64,000 nt of DNA from Candidatus Zhuqueibacterota bacterium (GTDB taxonomy: Bacteria > Zhuqueibacterota > Zhuqueibacteria > Residuimicrobiales > Krinioviventaceae). The position numbers were made by a program, and so were the translations under genes. The notes below the pieces were generated by a model. The model ran no database searches and had not been told where the DNA came from. It saw only the letters and a program-made list of their open reading frames with translations. Positions within the stretch are counted from its first letter, which is position 1. Every line of letters starts with the position of its first letter. Location of the stretch: the NCBI GenBank assembly GCA_016928775.1, contig JAFGKD010000123.1, forward strand, positions 1 through 64,000, written 5' to 3'. Below, piece after piece: positions 53,112 through 62,253 of the stretch.

Positions 53112-53477
53112 GTGCAACTTTGGAAATCGAATAAGAGCCGACTGATTCGTGAAACTAAAACAGTGCTGGTGATGATTCGAATGTATTGCAGCTATCACCA
53201 TAATTCAGAAAGTGGTGTGTGTGACGATTGTCGGGAATTGGCTGAATATGCTGAAAAACGAATTGAAAAATGTCCTTACGGCTATTACAAACCCACGTGC
53301 GCTAATTGCACAACTCATTGTTACAAACCGGATATGCGGAGCAAAATCCGGATGATCATGCGTTTTTCCGGACCGCGAATGCTTTTTCGACACCCCTGTC
53401 TGGCGATCATGCATTTGTTAGACGGGCACCGGGAGCACAGAGATCGATTTGTGGCGTCAGTGGAAAAGAGTTATTAA
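53112..53477 (+). CDS. Nitrous-oxide-stimulated promoter (YgbA) family protein
   Basis: About 121 residues from GTG 53112 (GAGGA 10 bases upstream). Cys-rich core: MIRMYCSYHHNSESGVCDDC, then CPYGYYKPTCANCTTHCYKPDM and GPRMLFRHPCLAIMHLLDG, the full signature of the YgbA_NO family. The conserved cysteines suggest a metal or Fe-S site. Regulated by NO in some bacteria, function unknown. No NO-metabolism genes are adjacent. Confidence 0.86.
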   Translation: MQLWKSNKSRLIRETKTVLVMIRMYCSYHHNSESGVCDDCRELAEYAEKRIEKCPYGYYKPTCANCTTHCYKPDMRSKIRMIMRFSGPRMLFRHPCLAIMHLLDGHREHRDRFVASVEKSY

Positions 53478-53647
53478 ATTGAATCATACGGATTAAATTT
53501 TTCGTCGCTTTTGTAAAAATTGCATTACCTTGATCCGCATCGAGGTTTCCTGTACCTTTCTTTCCTAATCTGTGCAACATAAGGATTAAAAAAGAGTATA
53601 TCTTAGCCAGAATCTCTTTGCCAGGACTATTATTACTTTGGCTCATT

Positions 53648-54865
53648 ATGAAACGTATTTTCACACTATATAAAAATGCCTATTCCGGATTACCGCGCCA
53701 GGTCTGGGAGTTGGCTGTCGTGCAGTTTATCAACCGCGCCGGCTCAATGGTGATCGTCTATTTGATGCTTTACCTGACGCAGGACATCGGCATCAGCGTG
53801 GCTGCAGCCGGACGTATTATCAGCGTCTATGGCATCGGCGCGATTTTTGGCACCCTCCTCGGCGGCTATTTGACGGATGAGATCGGTCCTGTGCGCGTGC
53901 AGCTGTTCAGCCTCGCCGGTGCCGGACTGGTTTTTATTTCATTGTCGTTTGTCACAAATATTTGGGGTATCACAATTTTGACGTTTCTGTTAGCGCTTAT
54001 TGCCGAGGCTTTTCGTCCGGCCAACTCAACGGCCACCGCCGATGTGAGCCCGCCGGAGCTGCGCCCGCGCGCTTTTGCCCTGTTGCGATTAGCGATTAAT
54101 TTAGGCTTTACCATTGGGCCGGTTGTCGGGGGACTTTTGGCGCGCCGCAACTATGCCCTGCTCTTTTGGGTGGATGGCGCGACCTGCATTGCCGCCGCCG
54201 GTTATTTGTACTTTATTTACCGACATGACCTGGCGCACATCAAACATATTCCTCGAGAAACAAAGGCAGCCAGACTGCCCTGGACCGATACAATCTATCT
54301 GCTCGTGCTTTTTTTGCTGTTTTTTTCCGGTATGATCTTTTTTCAGATATTTAACTCCTGGCCGCTCGATTTGAAGCAAAACTATGGTTTTATTGAAAGC
54401 CAAATCGGTCCGCTCATGGCTATCAATGCGATTGTTATTATTTTGTTTGAAATGCCGCTTGTGCACAAGCTGGAACGCTACAATCCCATCAAGCTCATTG
54501 GCGCAGGCGCTTTTCTGATCGCATTTGGCGTTGGCTTGCTGCCGTTCGGCTCAGCGTATAGCTGGGTGGCGTTCACCGTTGTCATTTGGACGATTGGTGA
54601 GATGCTCTGTTTCCCGCTGGTCATCGCTTTTATCGCCAATCGTTCCAGCGATGTTAACCGCGGCAAATATCTCGGCATGTTCAGCTTTACCTTTTCACTG
54701 TCAATGGTGATTTCGCCATCACTCGGTGCCTGGGTATATGAAACGTACGGACCAACCACGCTCTGGCACAGCATCAGCATTTTGGGAATCGTTATGTACA
54801 GCGGTTTTATGATCGTTAATCAGCTCGTCATTCGGGAAAAAGTCTTACAAACAGAGGGAACGTAA
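53648..54865 (+). CDS. Major facilitator superfamily transporter
   Basis: 405 residues from ATG 53648. Twelve hydrophobic helices; the MFS loop 2-3 motif is seen as GTLLGGYLTDEIGP, with FTIGPVVGGLLARR in helix 5 (motif C-like) typical of efflux carriers. Likely proton-driven efflux of drugs or metabolites; substrate unknown. One base separates its stop from the next gene's ATG. Confidence 0.9.
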   Translation: MKRIFTLYKNAYSGLPRQVWELAVVQFINRAGSMVIVYLMLYLTQDIGISVAAAGRIISVYGIGAIFGTLLGGYLTDEIGPVRVQLFSLAGAGLVFISLSFVTNIWGITILTFLLALIAEAFRPANSTATADVSPPELRPRAFALLRLAINLGFTIGPVVGGLLARRNYALLFWVDGATCIAAAGYLYFIYRHDLAHIKHIPRETKAARLPWTDTIYLLVLFLLFFSGMIFFQIFNSWPLDLKQNYGFIESQIGPLMAINAIVIILFEMPLVHKLERYNPIKLIGAGAFLIAFGVGLLPFGSAYSWVAFTVVIWTIGEMLCFPLVIAFIANRSSDVNRGKYLGMFSFTFSLSMVISPSLGAWVYETYGPTTLWHSISILGIVMYSGFMIVNQLVIREKVLQTEGT

Positions 54866-54866
54866 C

Positions 54867-55262
54867 ATGGAAGCTCATATCAAAGTCGTCGGTCTGATCA
54901 ACATTGTTTTCGGCATTCTCGGCTTGTTCATTGCCGGCATTCTTTTTATTGTGATTGCCGGTGGTGGCATCATTTCAGGCGATCCAACAGCCATGACTAT
55001 CACATCGATTGTCGCGGTGGCCCTGTCCGGCATTTTTTCGGTATTTGCTATTCCGGAGATTATCGCCGGCTGGGGTATCCTCAAGTTAAAATCATGGGGA
55101 AGAATTCTTGGCGTGATCGTGGCCATCCTCGATTTAATCAATATCCCGATCGGGACGATATTTGGCATTTATGCGCTGTGGGTATTGATGAATGAAGAGA
55201 CCGAGCAGATATTTCAACAACAGCGGCCGGGCGGGATTGTTGTGGAAAAGATTCAAAAATAA
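54867..55262 (+). CDS. Small four-helix membrane protein
   Basis: 131 residues with four hydrophobic segments (LINIVFGILGLFIAGILFIVI, TSIVAVALSGIFSVFAIPEI, IAGWGILKLKSWGRILGVI, LDLINIPIGTIFGIYALWV). Short charged tail. Belongs to the broad DUF4064-like group of uncharacterised membrane proteins. Co-transcribed with the MFS gene. Confidence 0.75.
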   Translation: MEAHIKVVGLINIVFGILGLFIAGILFIVIAGGGIISGDPTAMTITSIVAVALSGIFSVFAIPEIIAGWGILKLKSWGRILGVIVAILDLINIPIGTIFGIYALWVLMNEETEQIFQQQRPGGIVVEKIQK

Positions 55263-55355
55263 AGACTGATACGTGATACTTGATGCGTGATTTGCGCATT
55301 ACGAATCGAGCATCGAGATTTAAGGTCAGTCTCAGGCTAAAGCTGATTGCTAATC

Positions 55356-55384
55356 AAAAGCCCCGACATGATGTCGGGGCTTTT
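55356..55384. terminator. Bidirectional terminator
   Basis: Perfect palindrome AAAAGCCCCGACAT/ATGTCGGGGCTTTT between the convergent small-membrane-protein gene and the TonB-dependent receptor gene; T-rich on both strands. It can terminate both. Confidence 0.88.
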
Positions 55385-55391
55385 CCAAAAT

Positions 55392-58157
55392 TTAATAGCT
55401 AAACTGCAAACCAATATTAAAAGAACGCGGCAATCCAAGATATACTTCTGCGTCGCTGGCTTTGTGAGTATCACTAAAGCCATTGTATTGGCTATTATCA
55501 ACGGCATCCTGAACATAAATCTCATCCAGCACATTGAAGACATGGCCAAACAGCGATAGATCGACTGGGCCAAGACTTATTGGCAATTTGTAGGATGCAT
55601 GGAAATCAAGCACGCCATAATTGGGTGCCTTCCAGCTCTGCGTCCGATCTGTGGGATCATCGCGGTCCAGAGGATTAAAGTCTGAATAATGTTGCGCATA
55701 GTAACGATAGACCGCCTGGAGGAACAAGCCTCGCACCGGATAAAGCGATGGTGCGATAGCTATTTGTGTTTGCGGAGCATCGCCGACTTTGAGGTCCTTG
55801 AGATAGAAATTGTAATCAACCGTTGGCTGATTCGGATCATCATAGTCTTTATACTGTCCGCTCACATCGTTCAAATAGTTCCAGCGACCAACCGAACCGG
55901 CTAAATCAATACGGAACCAGTTTATCGGCTGATAGGCGCCTTCAAATTCCACTCCCATATGCAGCTGATTCATCCCGGAGAGGAAAATAATGGCTTCACT
56001 GCCATCCTGATTTGTGATACCTCGAGCGATGGCGCGATCCGCCCATTTGGTATAATAGTAACTGAGCTTTCCGGTAAATTTTCCGGCAAAATAATTGAGT
56101 CCCAACTCAAAAGATGTGAATTTTTCATTTTCAGGATTATCCGCAAATACGCCGTTCACATCATCAATGACTTCATCAAAAATGGGTACTTTGGACACAT
56201 AGCCGACATTGCCAAATGCATCCAGTTTTTCTGTAACACTGTATTTGGCACCGCCTTTGACTTGATAGCCACCAGTCGGATCGGATTCAAGTTTTAGCTC
56301 GGAGCCGTCACCGGCATCTGCGAAATGGTCGACGTAGGTATATTTAATCGTCGAATAACCGGCCATACCATACGCAGTAAATCGACCCAACGAATACTCG
56401 CCCTGACCAAAAAATCCAAACCAGTCCACGGTATTTGTGTTATTGTAACCCACCTTGTCACCAAGACCGACGCGTTTGCCTTCCGGACCCCAAAAATCAC
56501 TGTCCTTTCGAATCATATAACTGCCACCGAGCAAATCTAGCACTTCACGATAATGCTCGATTTCAGCCGTTCGCCAGTCAACGCCAAAATTAATGTCAAA
56601 AGCGTCTGATGCCTTAAAGTTAGCTTTTGAGATCAAACCTACTGTACTTTGATTGTTTCGGCTGCTTCGGAGAATAGCCAAAGATTCGCCGGGAGTTTTG
56701 GGATTACCTTTTCGATCCGTTGCACCTTTGTTCATTTCGATATTGGCATCCCAATCCGCTATTCTCGTTGGTTCAGATCTAGTATCCCAAATAAACGCAC
56801 TTGTTGTTTTATTTGGATTATCTTCTGTTGGATCAGGAATTTGATTATCGAGTGTACCTGTGCCGCCACCCTGACCGCCTGACCAGTACGCTGTTGTAAA
56901 CAGGTTCCACTTTGAGCTCAACTGCGAATACCAGTTTAAATTCACTATCGGTTTGTGGTAAAAATTCTCGCGTTCATTGAGAAAAGTTTTGCTATAGCGA
57001 TCAAATCTCTTATCGCCTACAGCTTGTTGGCCACTGCTGAAATATACAGGGCTTATAAAATTCCAGTTTTGATTATAGAGTCGGCCGGAGCTCGCTTCCT
57101 TGAATTTGTTAAGTGCAGCAGGATCATAATCGGACAAGCTTTTGGCGTACTCGTGGCTGTATGCTGCGATATTTTGTTTGTACGTATTTTGTCCATGGCG
57201 TTGCGGGGCACCCACAGCATAGACTTCGAGGCGATTTGATTTATTTATCTGCCAGGCGCCACCAAAATAATATGCCCAGGCATCAGTCCAGGTTTTGTCG
57301 ATTAAACCATCACCCGTTTTGCGAACGATCGTCGCATTAAAGGCGAATTTGTCATTCAGCAATCCAGTGGCGGCTGAAAAGGTTGTTTTTAAAAAGCCGT
57401 CGTTACCGAATTCCTGCTTGAACAGCGCACCGCTGCTCATGGCGGTTGGGTCGGTGAGAATGTTCATCGTTCCACCGATGGAAGGGGTGGCCAGATTGAC
57501 GGCACTCAAACCACGCTGCATCTGAATCGAGGATGACGCATCGCCAAGACCATCCCAGTTTGACCAATAGACCCAGCCGTTTTCCATGTCATTGACCGGC
57601 ACACCATTGATCATAATGGCGACATTTCGCTGGTTAAAACCACGAACATTGATTCGGGAATCACCCGCGCCACCACCACCGGGGGTGGCATAGACACTCG
57701 GCGTCACATTCAGGACAAGGGGAATATCCCGAGAACCGAGACGCGCTTCCATATCGGCTTTTTTAATGTTACTAAAAGCAACCGGTGTTTTACGTTCCTG
57801 AGCCCGGTCGGCCAGGATCGAGACCTCTTTTCCAATCAGCACTTCGGCTTCAAGGACAAAATCTACGGTCACGCTGGCGCCGTCGCTCACCGTCACTTCT
57901 TCTTCCTGGGATTTATATCCCATGAAAGAAACGACGAGCGTGTGCGTACCGCTGGGAACGCCACTTATCGTGTAAACACCATTTGTCCCGGATGCAGAAC
58001 CAAGACGTGTTCCTTTGACGGCCACGTTGGCACCGGGCAGAACTTCGTTTGTACCGACTTCTGTAATCTTGCCGGTCACTGTCCCGGCAGCAAATGCCGA
58101 CAGTGGCAATCCCAGCAAAACAACAACGAGAAGCAGGTTGATCAAGTGTCCTTTCAT
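55392..58157 (-). CDS. TonB-dependent receptor, SusC-like
   Basis: 921 residues from ATG 58157, where GGAGGG precedes (a GTG at 58169 lies upstream of it and is unlikely). Signal peptide INLLLVVVLLGLPLSAFAAG, carboxypeptidase-like domain (GTVTGKITEVGTNEVLPGAN, residues about 24-105), plug domain (SNIKKADMEARLGSRDI ... PVNDMENGWVYWSNWDGLGD) and a large barrel ending NIGLQFSY. The plug lists RGFNQRNVAIMINGVPVND, typical of receptors for sugars or siderophores. No SusD gene adjoins. Ligand unknown. Confidence 0.9.
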   Translation of the reverse strand: MKGHLINLLLVVVLLGLPLSAFAAGTVTGKITEVGTNEVLPGANVAVKGTRLGSASGTNGVYTISGVPSGTHTLVVSFMGYKSQEEEVTVSDGASVTVDFVLEAEVLIGKEVSILADRAQERKTPVAFSNIKKADMEARLGSRDIPLVLNVTPSVYATPGGGGAGDSRINVRGFNQRNVAIMINGVPVNDMENGWVYWSNWDGLGDASSSIQMQRGLSAVNLATPSIGGTMNILTDPTAMSSGALFKQEFGNDGFLKTTFSAATGLLNDKFAFNATIVRKTGDGLIDKTWTDAWAYYFGGAWQINKSNRLEVYAVGAPQRHGQNTYKQNIAAYSHEYAKSLSDYDPAALNKFKEASSGRLYNQNWNFISPVYFSSGQQAVGDKRFDRYSKTFLNERENFYHKPIVNLNWYSQLSSKWNLFTTAYWSGGQGGGTGTLDNQIPDPTEDNPNKTTSAFIWDTRSEPTRIADWDANIEMNKGATDRKGNPKTPGESLAILRSSRNNQSTVGLISKANFKASDAFDINFGVDWRTAEIEHYREVLDLLGGSYMIRKDSDFWGPEGKRVGLGDKVGYNNTNTVDWFGFFGQGEYSLGRFTAYGMAGYSTIKYTYVDHFADAGDGSELKLESDPTGGYQVKGGAKYSVTEKLDAFGNVGYVSKVPIFDEVIDDVNGVFADNPENEKFTSFELGLNYFAGKFTGKLSYYYTKWADRAIARGITNQDGSEAIIFLSGMNQLHMGVEFEGAYQPINWFRIDLAGSVGRWNYLNDVSGQYKDYDDPNQPTVDYNFYLKDLKVGDAPQTQIAIAPSLYPVRGLFLQAVYRYYAQHYSDFNPLDRDDPTDRTQSWKAPNYGVLDFHASYKLPISLGPVDLSLFGHVFNVLDEIYVQDAVDNSQYNGFSDTHKASDAEVYLGLPRSFNIGLQFSY

Positions 58158-58409
58158 CGGACCCTCCACAGTTTGGTGAATAAAAAAATTAATGGAATTA
58201 AAAAATTAGTTTGAAATCTCTTGTTCAAATGAAACAACATTTTCAAAGGCAGAAAATATAGGCAGGGATTATTAAAGAAGAATAAATCCAACGTTAAGCT
58301 TTTTTTCGAAAGAAAATCTGGTTGATAGTTGACCAATCCGCATTCCTCACTATAAAGCCCGACTCGCTGCACCTAAAATAATAAAAATGATGTGAAAAGT
58401 CAAACATTC

Positions 58410-58982
58410 TTATTGAGTAATTTTCTTGAAATTTTCTATTCCTATATTGGGATAGCGTCGTTTTAGCGCGTTCCATATAAAACCCGCCAACAATGCTTTT
58501 ATCACCATCGCCGGTAAAAATATTATCATTCCGGAATAAACGATCTGAAAAAGCGATATGTCTTTTTGTACGATGTACCTGAAATAAAAGCATAACCACA
58601 AGGCCCCACCGCATAAAGTGATCAACATCCCTGCCATCACAATCATTAAAGTTTTGACCATTGATCTCCTGCCAGGACGAAATGTCCATTTGGAAATTGT
58701 ATAGGCAGATAACGGCAGAAAAATCAGGTAACCAAAAGTTGGCTGCAAGATATAGCCAAATCCACCGCCACTGGAAAATACAGGTATCCCTGATAACCCG
58801 ATAACAATATAGACCATCTGGCTCAAAGCAGCCCACTCTGCCGGAAGTGCAAGACCAGCCAATGCAGTAAAAAATGTTTGCAGTGTAAACGGCACCGGGT
58901 AAAACGGGATTTTAATAAAAGCTCCCGTGGCAGTGAGAGCGGCAAAAAGTCCGGCGAACAGAATATGTCGTGTTCGGTTCAT
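58410..58982 (-). CDS. bioY: Biotin transporter BioY
   Basis: About 190 residues with six membrane helices: ILFAGLFAALTATGAFIKIPF, PVPFTLQTFFTALAGL, IVIGLSGIPVFSSGGG and GFGYILQPTFGYLIFLP. These blocks are the BioY S-component signature. ATG 58982 is preferred over one at 59051, since BioY homologues begin close to it; the ribosome binding site is weak. Takes up biotin alone or with an ECF module. The 250 bases downstream (58158-58409) hold no gene I can support. Confidence 0.92.
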   Translation of the reverse strand: MNRTRHILFAGLFAALTATGAFIKIPFYPVPFTLQTFFTALAGLALPAEWAALSQMVYIVIGLSGIPVFSSGGGFGYILQPTFGYLIFLPLSAYTISKWTFRPGRRSMVKTLMIVMAGMLITLCGGALWLCFYFRYIVQKDISLFQIVYSGMIIFLPAMVIKALLAGFIWNALKRRYPNIGIENFKKITQ

Positions 58983-59063
58983 GCGGCTATGCAAATCGTA
59001 TTTACGATAATTTATTGACGTTCTTGCTACCTGAAACTGGGATTTTACCATTAAAACAAAATC

Positions 59064-59092
59064 TTGACAATAAAATGAAATTTTATTATATT
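59064..59092 (+). promoter_or_regulatory. Consensus sigma-70 promoter of tRNA-Asn
   Basis: TTGACA (59064-59069), 17-base spacer, TATATT (59087-59092). The start point would fall a few bases before the tRNA at 59105. Confidence 0.85.
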
Positions 59093-59104
59093 CTTTTTCT
59101 ATTT

Positions 59105-59177
59105 TCCGGTGTAGCTCAATCGGCAGAGCGGGTGGCTGTTAACCACTAGGTTGTAGGTTCGAGTCCTACCACCGGAG
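59105..59177 (+). tRNA. tRNA-Asn (GTT)
   Basis: 73 nt. Acceptor stem TCCGGTG/CACCGGA; D-loop AGCTCAATCGGCAGAGC; anticodon loop CTGTTAA with anticodon GTT; T-arm GTAGGTTCGAGTCCTAC. CCA is not encoded. Carries its own promoter and terminator. Confidence 0.97.
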
Positions 59178-59181
59178 CATT

Positions 59182-59205
59182 AAGCCTGCACATCAGGCTT
59201 TTTTT
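59182..59205 (+). terminator. tRNA-Asn terminator
   Basis: Stem AAGCCTG/CAGGCTT with a five-base loop, followed by a T run. It overlaps the last codon(s) of the convergent beta-helix gene by a couple of bases. Confidence 0.85.
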
Positions 59206-61006
59206 ATCGCAGCAGTACAACTCTTTGCGACCGCTCGAAATCACCCGCTATCATACGATAATAATAAACGCCGCTCGGCCAGTTGGCCGCATCAAACGGA
59301 ATGACATACGATCCCGCCGAATATCTTTTCCGGATTAACGTACTCTTCAAACGTCCAAGAGCATCGTAAATTTCTATCTTGACGTCCTGACTCTCCGGAA
59401 GGTCAAACCGAATCCATGTCTGCGCATTGAATGGATTGGGATATGCACTATAGAGTTTATAAAAATCAGGCGCGGTGCTCGGATTTGCGGCACTGCGAGT
59501 CGTTGGCAAAATAGTCCATGTTTTGGAGATGGCATATTCCGGTGACTGCTGCCACCGTCCCGCATCGGTTTTACCCTCGACATAGACGGTGTATGATTGC
59601 CCTTGTTGCAGGTTTTGCAATTCAATCACGGGATAGTCGGCAAGAGAAATTTCCTCACTCCAGGAACTATATAGATCGTTGACTGCGTACCTGTAGTGTC
59701 TGATGCCCGGCCCGCCAATTGTTAAAAACGCGCACGTCTCCCGAGTCGTATCCGCAGGTTCACCGGCGATAGAAGCGCCCGCCGGAACATATGCCCCCAT
59801 GTCCAGGCCGTTTGGCCCGCGCCCGATGGCGGGAGAGGACGCCGAGAGACGAAAATCACCGTGCGGATCAATAAACTGCGGATCTTTATCCATGTTATCC
59901 ATACCCAATCCATGCACAGAAGGATCAACAATGCACTGATTGACCGAAATAACCGGATCCGCTTCATCGGGTTGGGAGAACTGGTTTTCAAAAACCTGTT
60001 TATAGTCCCAAAAAATATTGCCCACCAGATCAACTCCTTTACCCGGCTCGACCGTCCGATAGGGCCATTCACTGAAATTTATCACTGCTGAATCGGATTT
60101 GACAAATGTGTTGTTTTCGGCGGTCATGTAACAATTCTCTTTGAGCAGGACGGCATGGTCATTATCGTAAAAAACATTTCGCACCACAACGATATCTGAC
60201 GTTTTGCCATTTCTTATACCCGTCGCTATGGCATTGGATGTACTTGATCCCGTATGATCTTTGTGGAAATGCATGAACGTATTGCCTTCGATATAAGCAT
60301 CGGTGCCATCCATATCGAGTCCGTCATCCCCACCACCCAAAAAAATATTGTCATAAACCTCCAGTATTGGACCCGGGCGTTTACAATCCGTAAAGTCAAT
60401 CACATCGTTGTACCCATGCGGTGGACCAAAAGTGTTTCCCAAAAGTATGAGGTATTCATCATTTTCGAGATAGAGACCATGAATCACTTCGACTTCATCC
60501 ACACCGGGAAAAGAACAGTGCTGGATGATGGCACGCGGGTGATACACCTCAACGATGGTACGATTCCCGCTGTTCCAGGTGAGGTGATCGAGGACAACCT
60601 GGGCCCGGTGAATATTTATGATTTGTTGCTGTCCGTCACCAAAAAGGATATCTGCGTAAGAAATAATATTCTCTTCGCGGCTGCCATCGAACTCAATGCC
60701 ATTCCATCGATCATTTGTACCGGGGCGACGCGTCATTATAATACGATCAGTTTCAGTCCCCAAAACCAAAAGCTTGCCGCCGTGAGTTACATAGAGGCTG
60801 GCATTATCATGAAAGTAAAGTGTGCAGCCAGAGGCAACGGTCAATGTAACGTTCTCCGAAATAGTCACTTTGTCGGTTATTATCCATGGAGAGAGAACAG
60901 CAGTCAGCGTCGTATCCGCATCAATTATGCCTGAGAGTTCCTGCGATAGAACTATAGTTACGCCAGAAATAAATAATAGAAAACAAAGAATGCCTTGTTT
61001 TTTCAT
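59204..61006 (-). CDS. Secreted parallel beta-helix protein with type-IX-like sorting domain
   Basis: 600 residues. Signal peptide (LCFLLFISGVTIVLSQ), then a right-handed beta-helix (about 30-400) with repeated inverting coils such as VILLGNTFGPP and EVYDNIFLGGG. A fibronectin-like region follows, then an ~85-residue C-terminal domain beginning YPNPFNAQTWIRFDLP and containing KIEIYDALGRL and SGVYYYRM, the por/T9SS type A sorting signature. Such proteins are secreted or surface-attached, often polysaccharide-binding or lyases. Last gene of the run that begins with cutA. Confidence 0.88.
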   Translation of the reverse strand: MKKQGILCFLLFISGVTIVLSQELSGIIDADTTLTAVLSPWIITDKVTISENVTLTVASGCTLYFHDNASLYVTHGGKLLVLGTETDRIIMTRRPGTNDRWNGIEFDGSREENIISYADILFGDGQQQIINIHRAQVVLDHLTWNSGNRTIVEVYHPRAIIQHCSFPGVDEVEVIHGLYLENDEYLILLGNTFGPPHGYNDVIDFTDCKRPGPILEVYDNIFLGGGDDGLDMDGTDAYIEGNTFMHFHKDHTGSSTSNAIATGIRNGKTSDIVVVRNVFYDNDHAVLLKENCYMTAENNTFVKSDSAVINFSEWPYRTVEPGKGVDLVGNIFWDYKQVFENQFSQPDEADPVISVNQCIVDPSVHGLGMDNMDKDPQFIDPHGDFRLSASSPAIGRGPNGLDMGAYVPAGASIAGEPADTTRETCAFLTIGGPGIRHYRYAVNDLYSSWSEEISLADYPVIELQNLQQGQSYTVYVEGKTDAGRWQQSPEYAISKTWTILPTTRSAANPSTAPDFYKLYSAYPNPFNAQTWIRFDLPESQDVKIEIYDALGRLKSTLIRKRYSAGSYVIPFDAANWPSGVYYYRMIAGDFERSQRVVLLR

Positions 61007-61018
61007 GCGAACATCGCT

Positions 61019-62215
61019 TTATGTTAAAGTATCCAAATCTATAAATTTTCGGTGTACACCTTCCAGTGCCACTTTGACGCGAGATAGCGGACAGAGCACT
61101 TTTAAAAACAAATCCCCGGTCATGACCGCTTTATAGTCGATATTCAGATCGCGCATAACATCAAAGAATTGTTGTGCTATCGTACTGCCGACGCCGATGC
61201 CATCGCCGATAAGAGAAAGAAGCGCCCAATCATGCTCAATGGAGATATCAGTTGTTTTGTTCCGAATAAAGCGAGTCGCATAATTGCTATCACCCCTGGC
61301 GACTCCGGCCATACCCAGTCCATGGACGGATTGCCATAATTTGAGATGGATCCTGTTTTGTGAAAAGAGGGCTGGAAGCTGCAGCGCATCCGTCTGATTG
61401 AGCGCGAATCGAATAATCGCCACATCCTCATCAACGGTGATTGCTGTGATACACCCCTTGCCCAGCGATTCGCCGGATACAGTTGTGCCAATGTGGCCGG
61501 AGAGCGAGGATCCCAAAGACAGATTAATTTTATGTCGTTTGGCAAACTCGATGGAGGTTTTATGCAGCATTTTTGCGCCCGCGGCCGCCATTTCCAAAGC
61601 CAAATCATAATGAATTTTATCAATTCGTCTGGCACTGTGGACTTTTTTCGGATCAGCGGTATAAATACCATCAATGTCCGACATGATTTCGCAATCATCA
61701 GCTTTCAGTGCAGCAGCAAGAGCGACAGCGGTTGTGTCCGATCCTCCTCGTCCGAGGGTTGTGATTTCATTATCCAGCGATACACCCTGAAAACCCGCGA
61801 CAATCACAATTTTATTCTCCGCCAATGCCGAACGAATTCGTTCGCCATAAATTTCCAGGATACGCGCACTACCGTGATGAGAATCCGTAAAAATACCAAC
61901 CTGGGCGCCCGTGAGACTAATTGCCTGATAACGCCCAATGGAATTTATGGCGAGGGCTACTGCGGCGATCGAAATCTGTTCGCCGCAGGAAAGCAGCATG
62001 TCCATTTCGCGCGGCTCGGGATTTGGATTGAGCTCATGCGCCAGCTTGACGAGGCCGTCCGTGGTGCTTCCCATCGCCGATACAACGACGACAAGGTCAC
62101 AACCGGCGGCTTTACGTTCGGTTATATGACGCGCCACGCGGCGAATGTGATCGGTTGTCGCCAGAGAACTACCACCATATTTTTGTATAATGAGCGAGCG
62201 TGTTTTTTTCATCAT
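61019..62215 (-). CDS. lysC: Aspartate kinase
   Basis: 398 residues: the kinase domain starts IIQKYGGSSLAT and includes VVVSAMGSTTDGL and TLGRGGSDTTAVALAAAL; two ACT domains end the protein (VAIIRFALNQTD, WALLSLIGDGIGVG), so it should be feedback-inhibited by lysine or threonine. First step of the aspartate pathway (Lys, Thr, Met). No lysine riboswitch fits in the 38 bases upstream. Confidence 0.93.
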   Translation of the reverse strand: MMKKTRSLIIQKYGGSSLATTDHIRRVARHITERKAAGCDLVVVVSAMGSTTDGLVKLAHELNPNPEPREMDMLLSCGEQISIAAVALAINSIGRYQAISLTGAQVGIFTDSHHGSARILEIYGERIRSALAENKIVIVAGFQGVSLDNEITTLGRGGSDTTAVALAAALKADDCEIMSDIDGIYTADPKKVHSARRIDKIHYDLALEMAAAGAKMLHKTSIEFAKRHKINLSLGSSLSGHIGTTVSGESLGKGCITAITVDEDVAIIRFALNQTDALQLPALFSQNRIHLKLWQSVHGLGMAGVARGDSNYATRFIRNKTTDISIEHDWALLSLIGDGIGVGSTIAQQFFDVMRDLNIDYKAVMTGDLFLKVLCPLSRVKVALEGVHRKFIDLDTLT

Positions 62216-62253
62216 TTTAGATCAAGTGCAAGGTGTTGTGAGTTCTTATAATG

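Noticed and set aside
58154..58372. 72-residue frame between bioY and the TonB-dependent receptor
   Set aside because: A/T-rich composition, no ribosome binding site, and overlaps the receptor start signals.
61398..62251. Plus-strand frames opposite lysC
   Set aside because: Antisense shadows of a clear aspartate kinase.
62216..62253. Lysine riboswitch ahead of lysC
   Set aside because: The gap is only 38 bases, far too short for the ~170-nt element.
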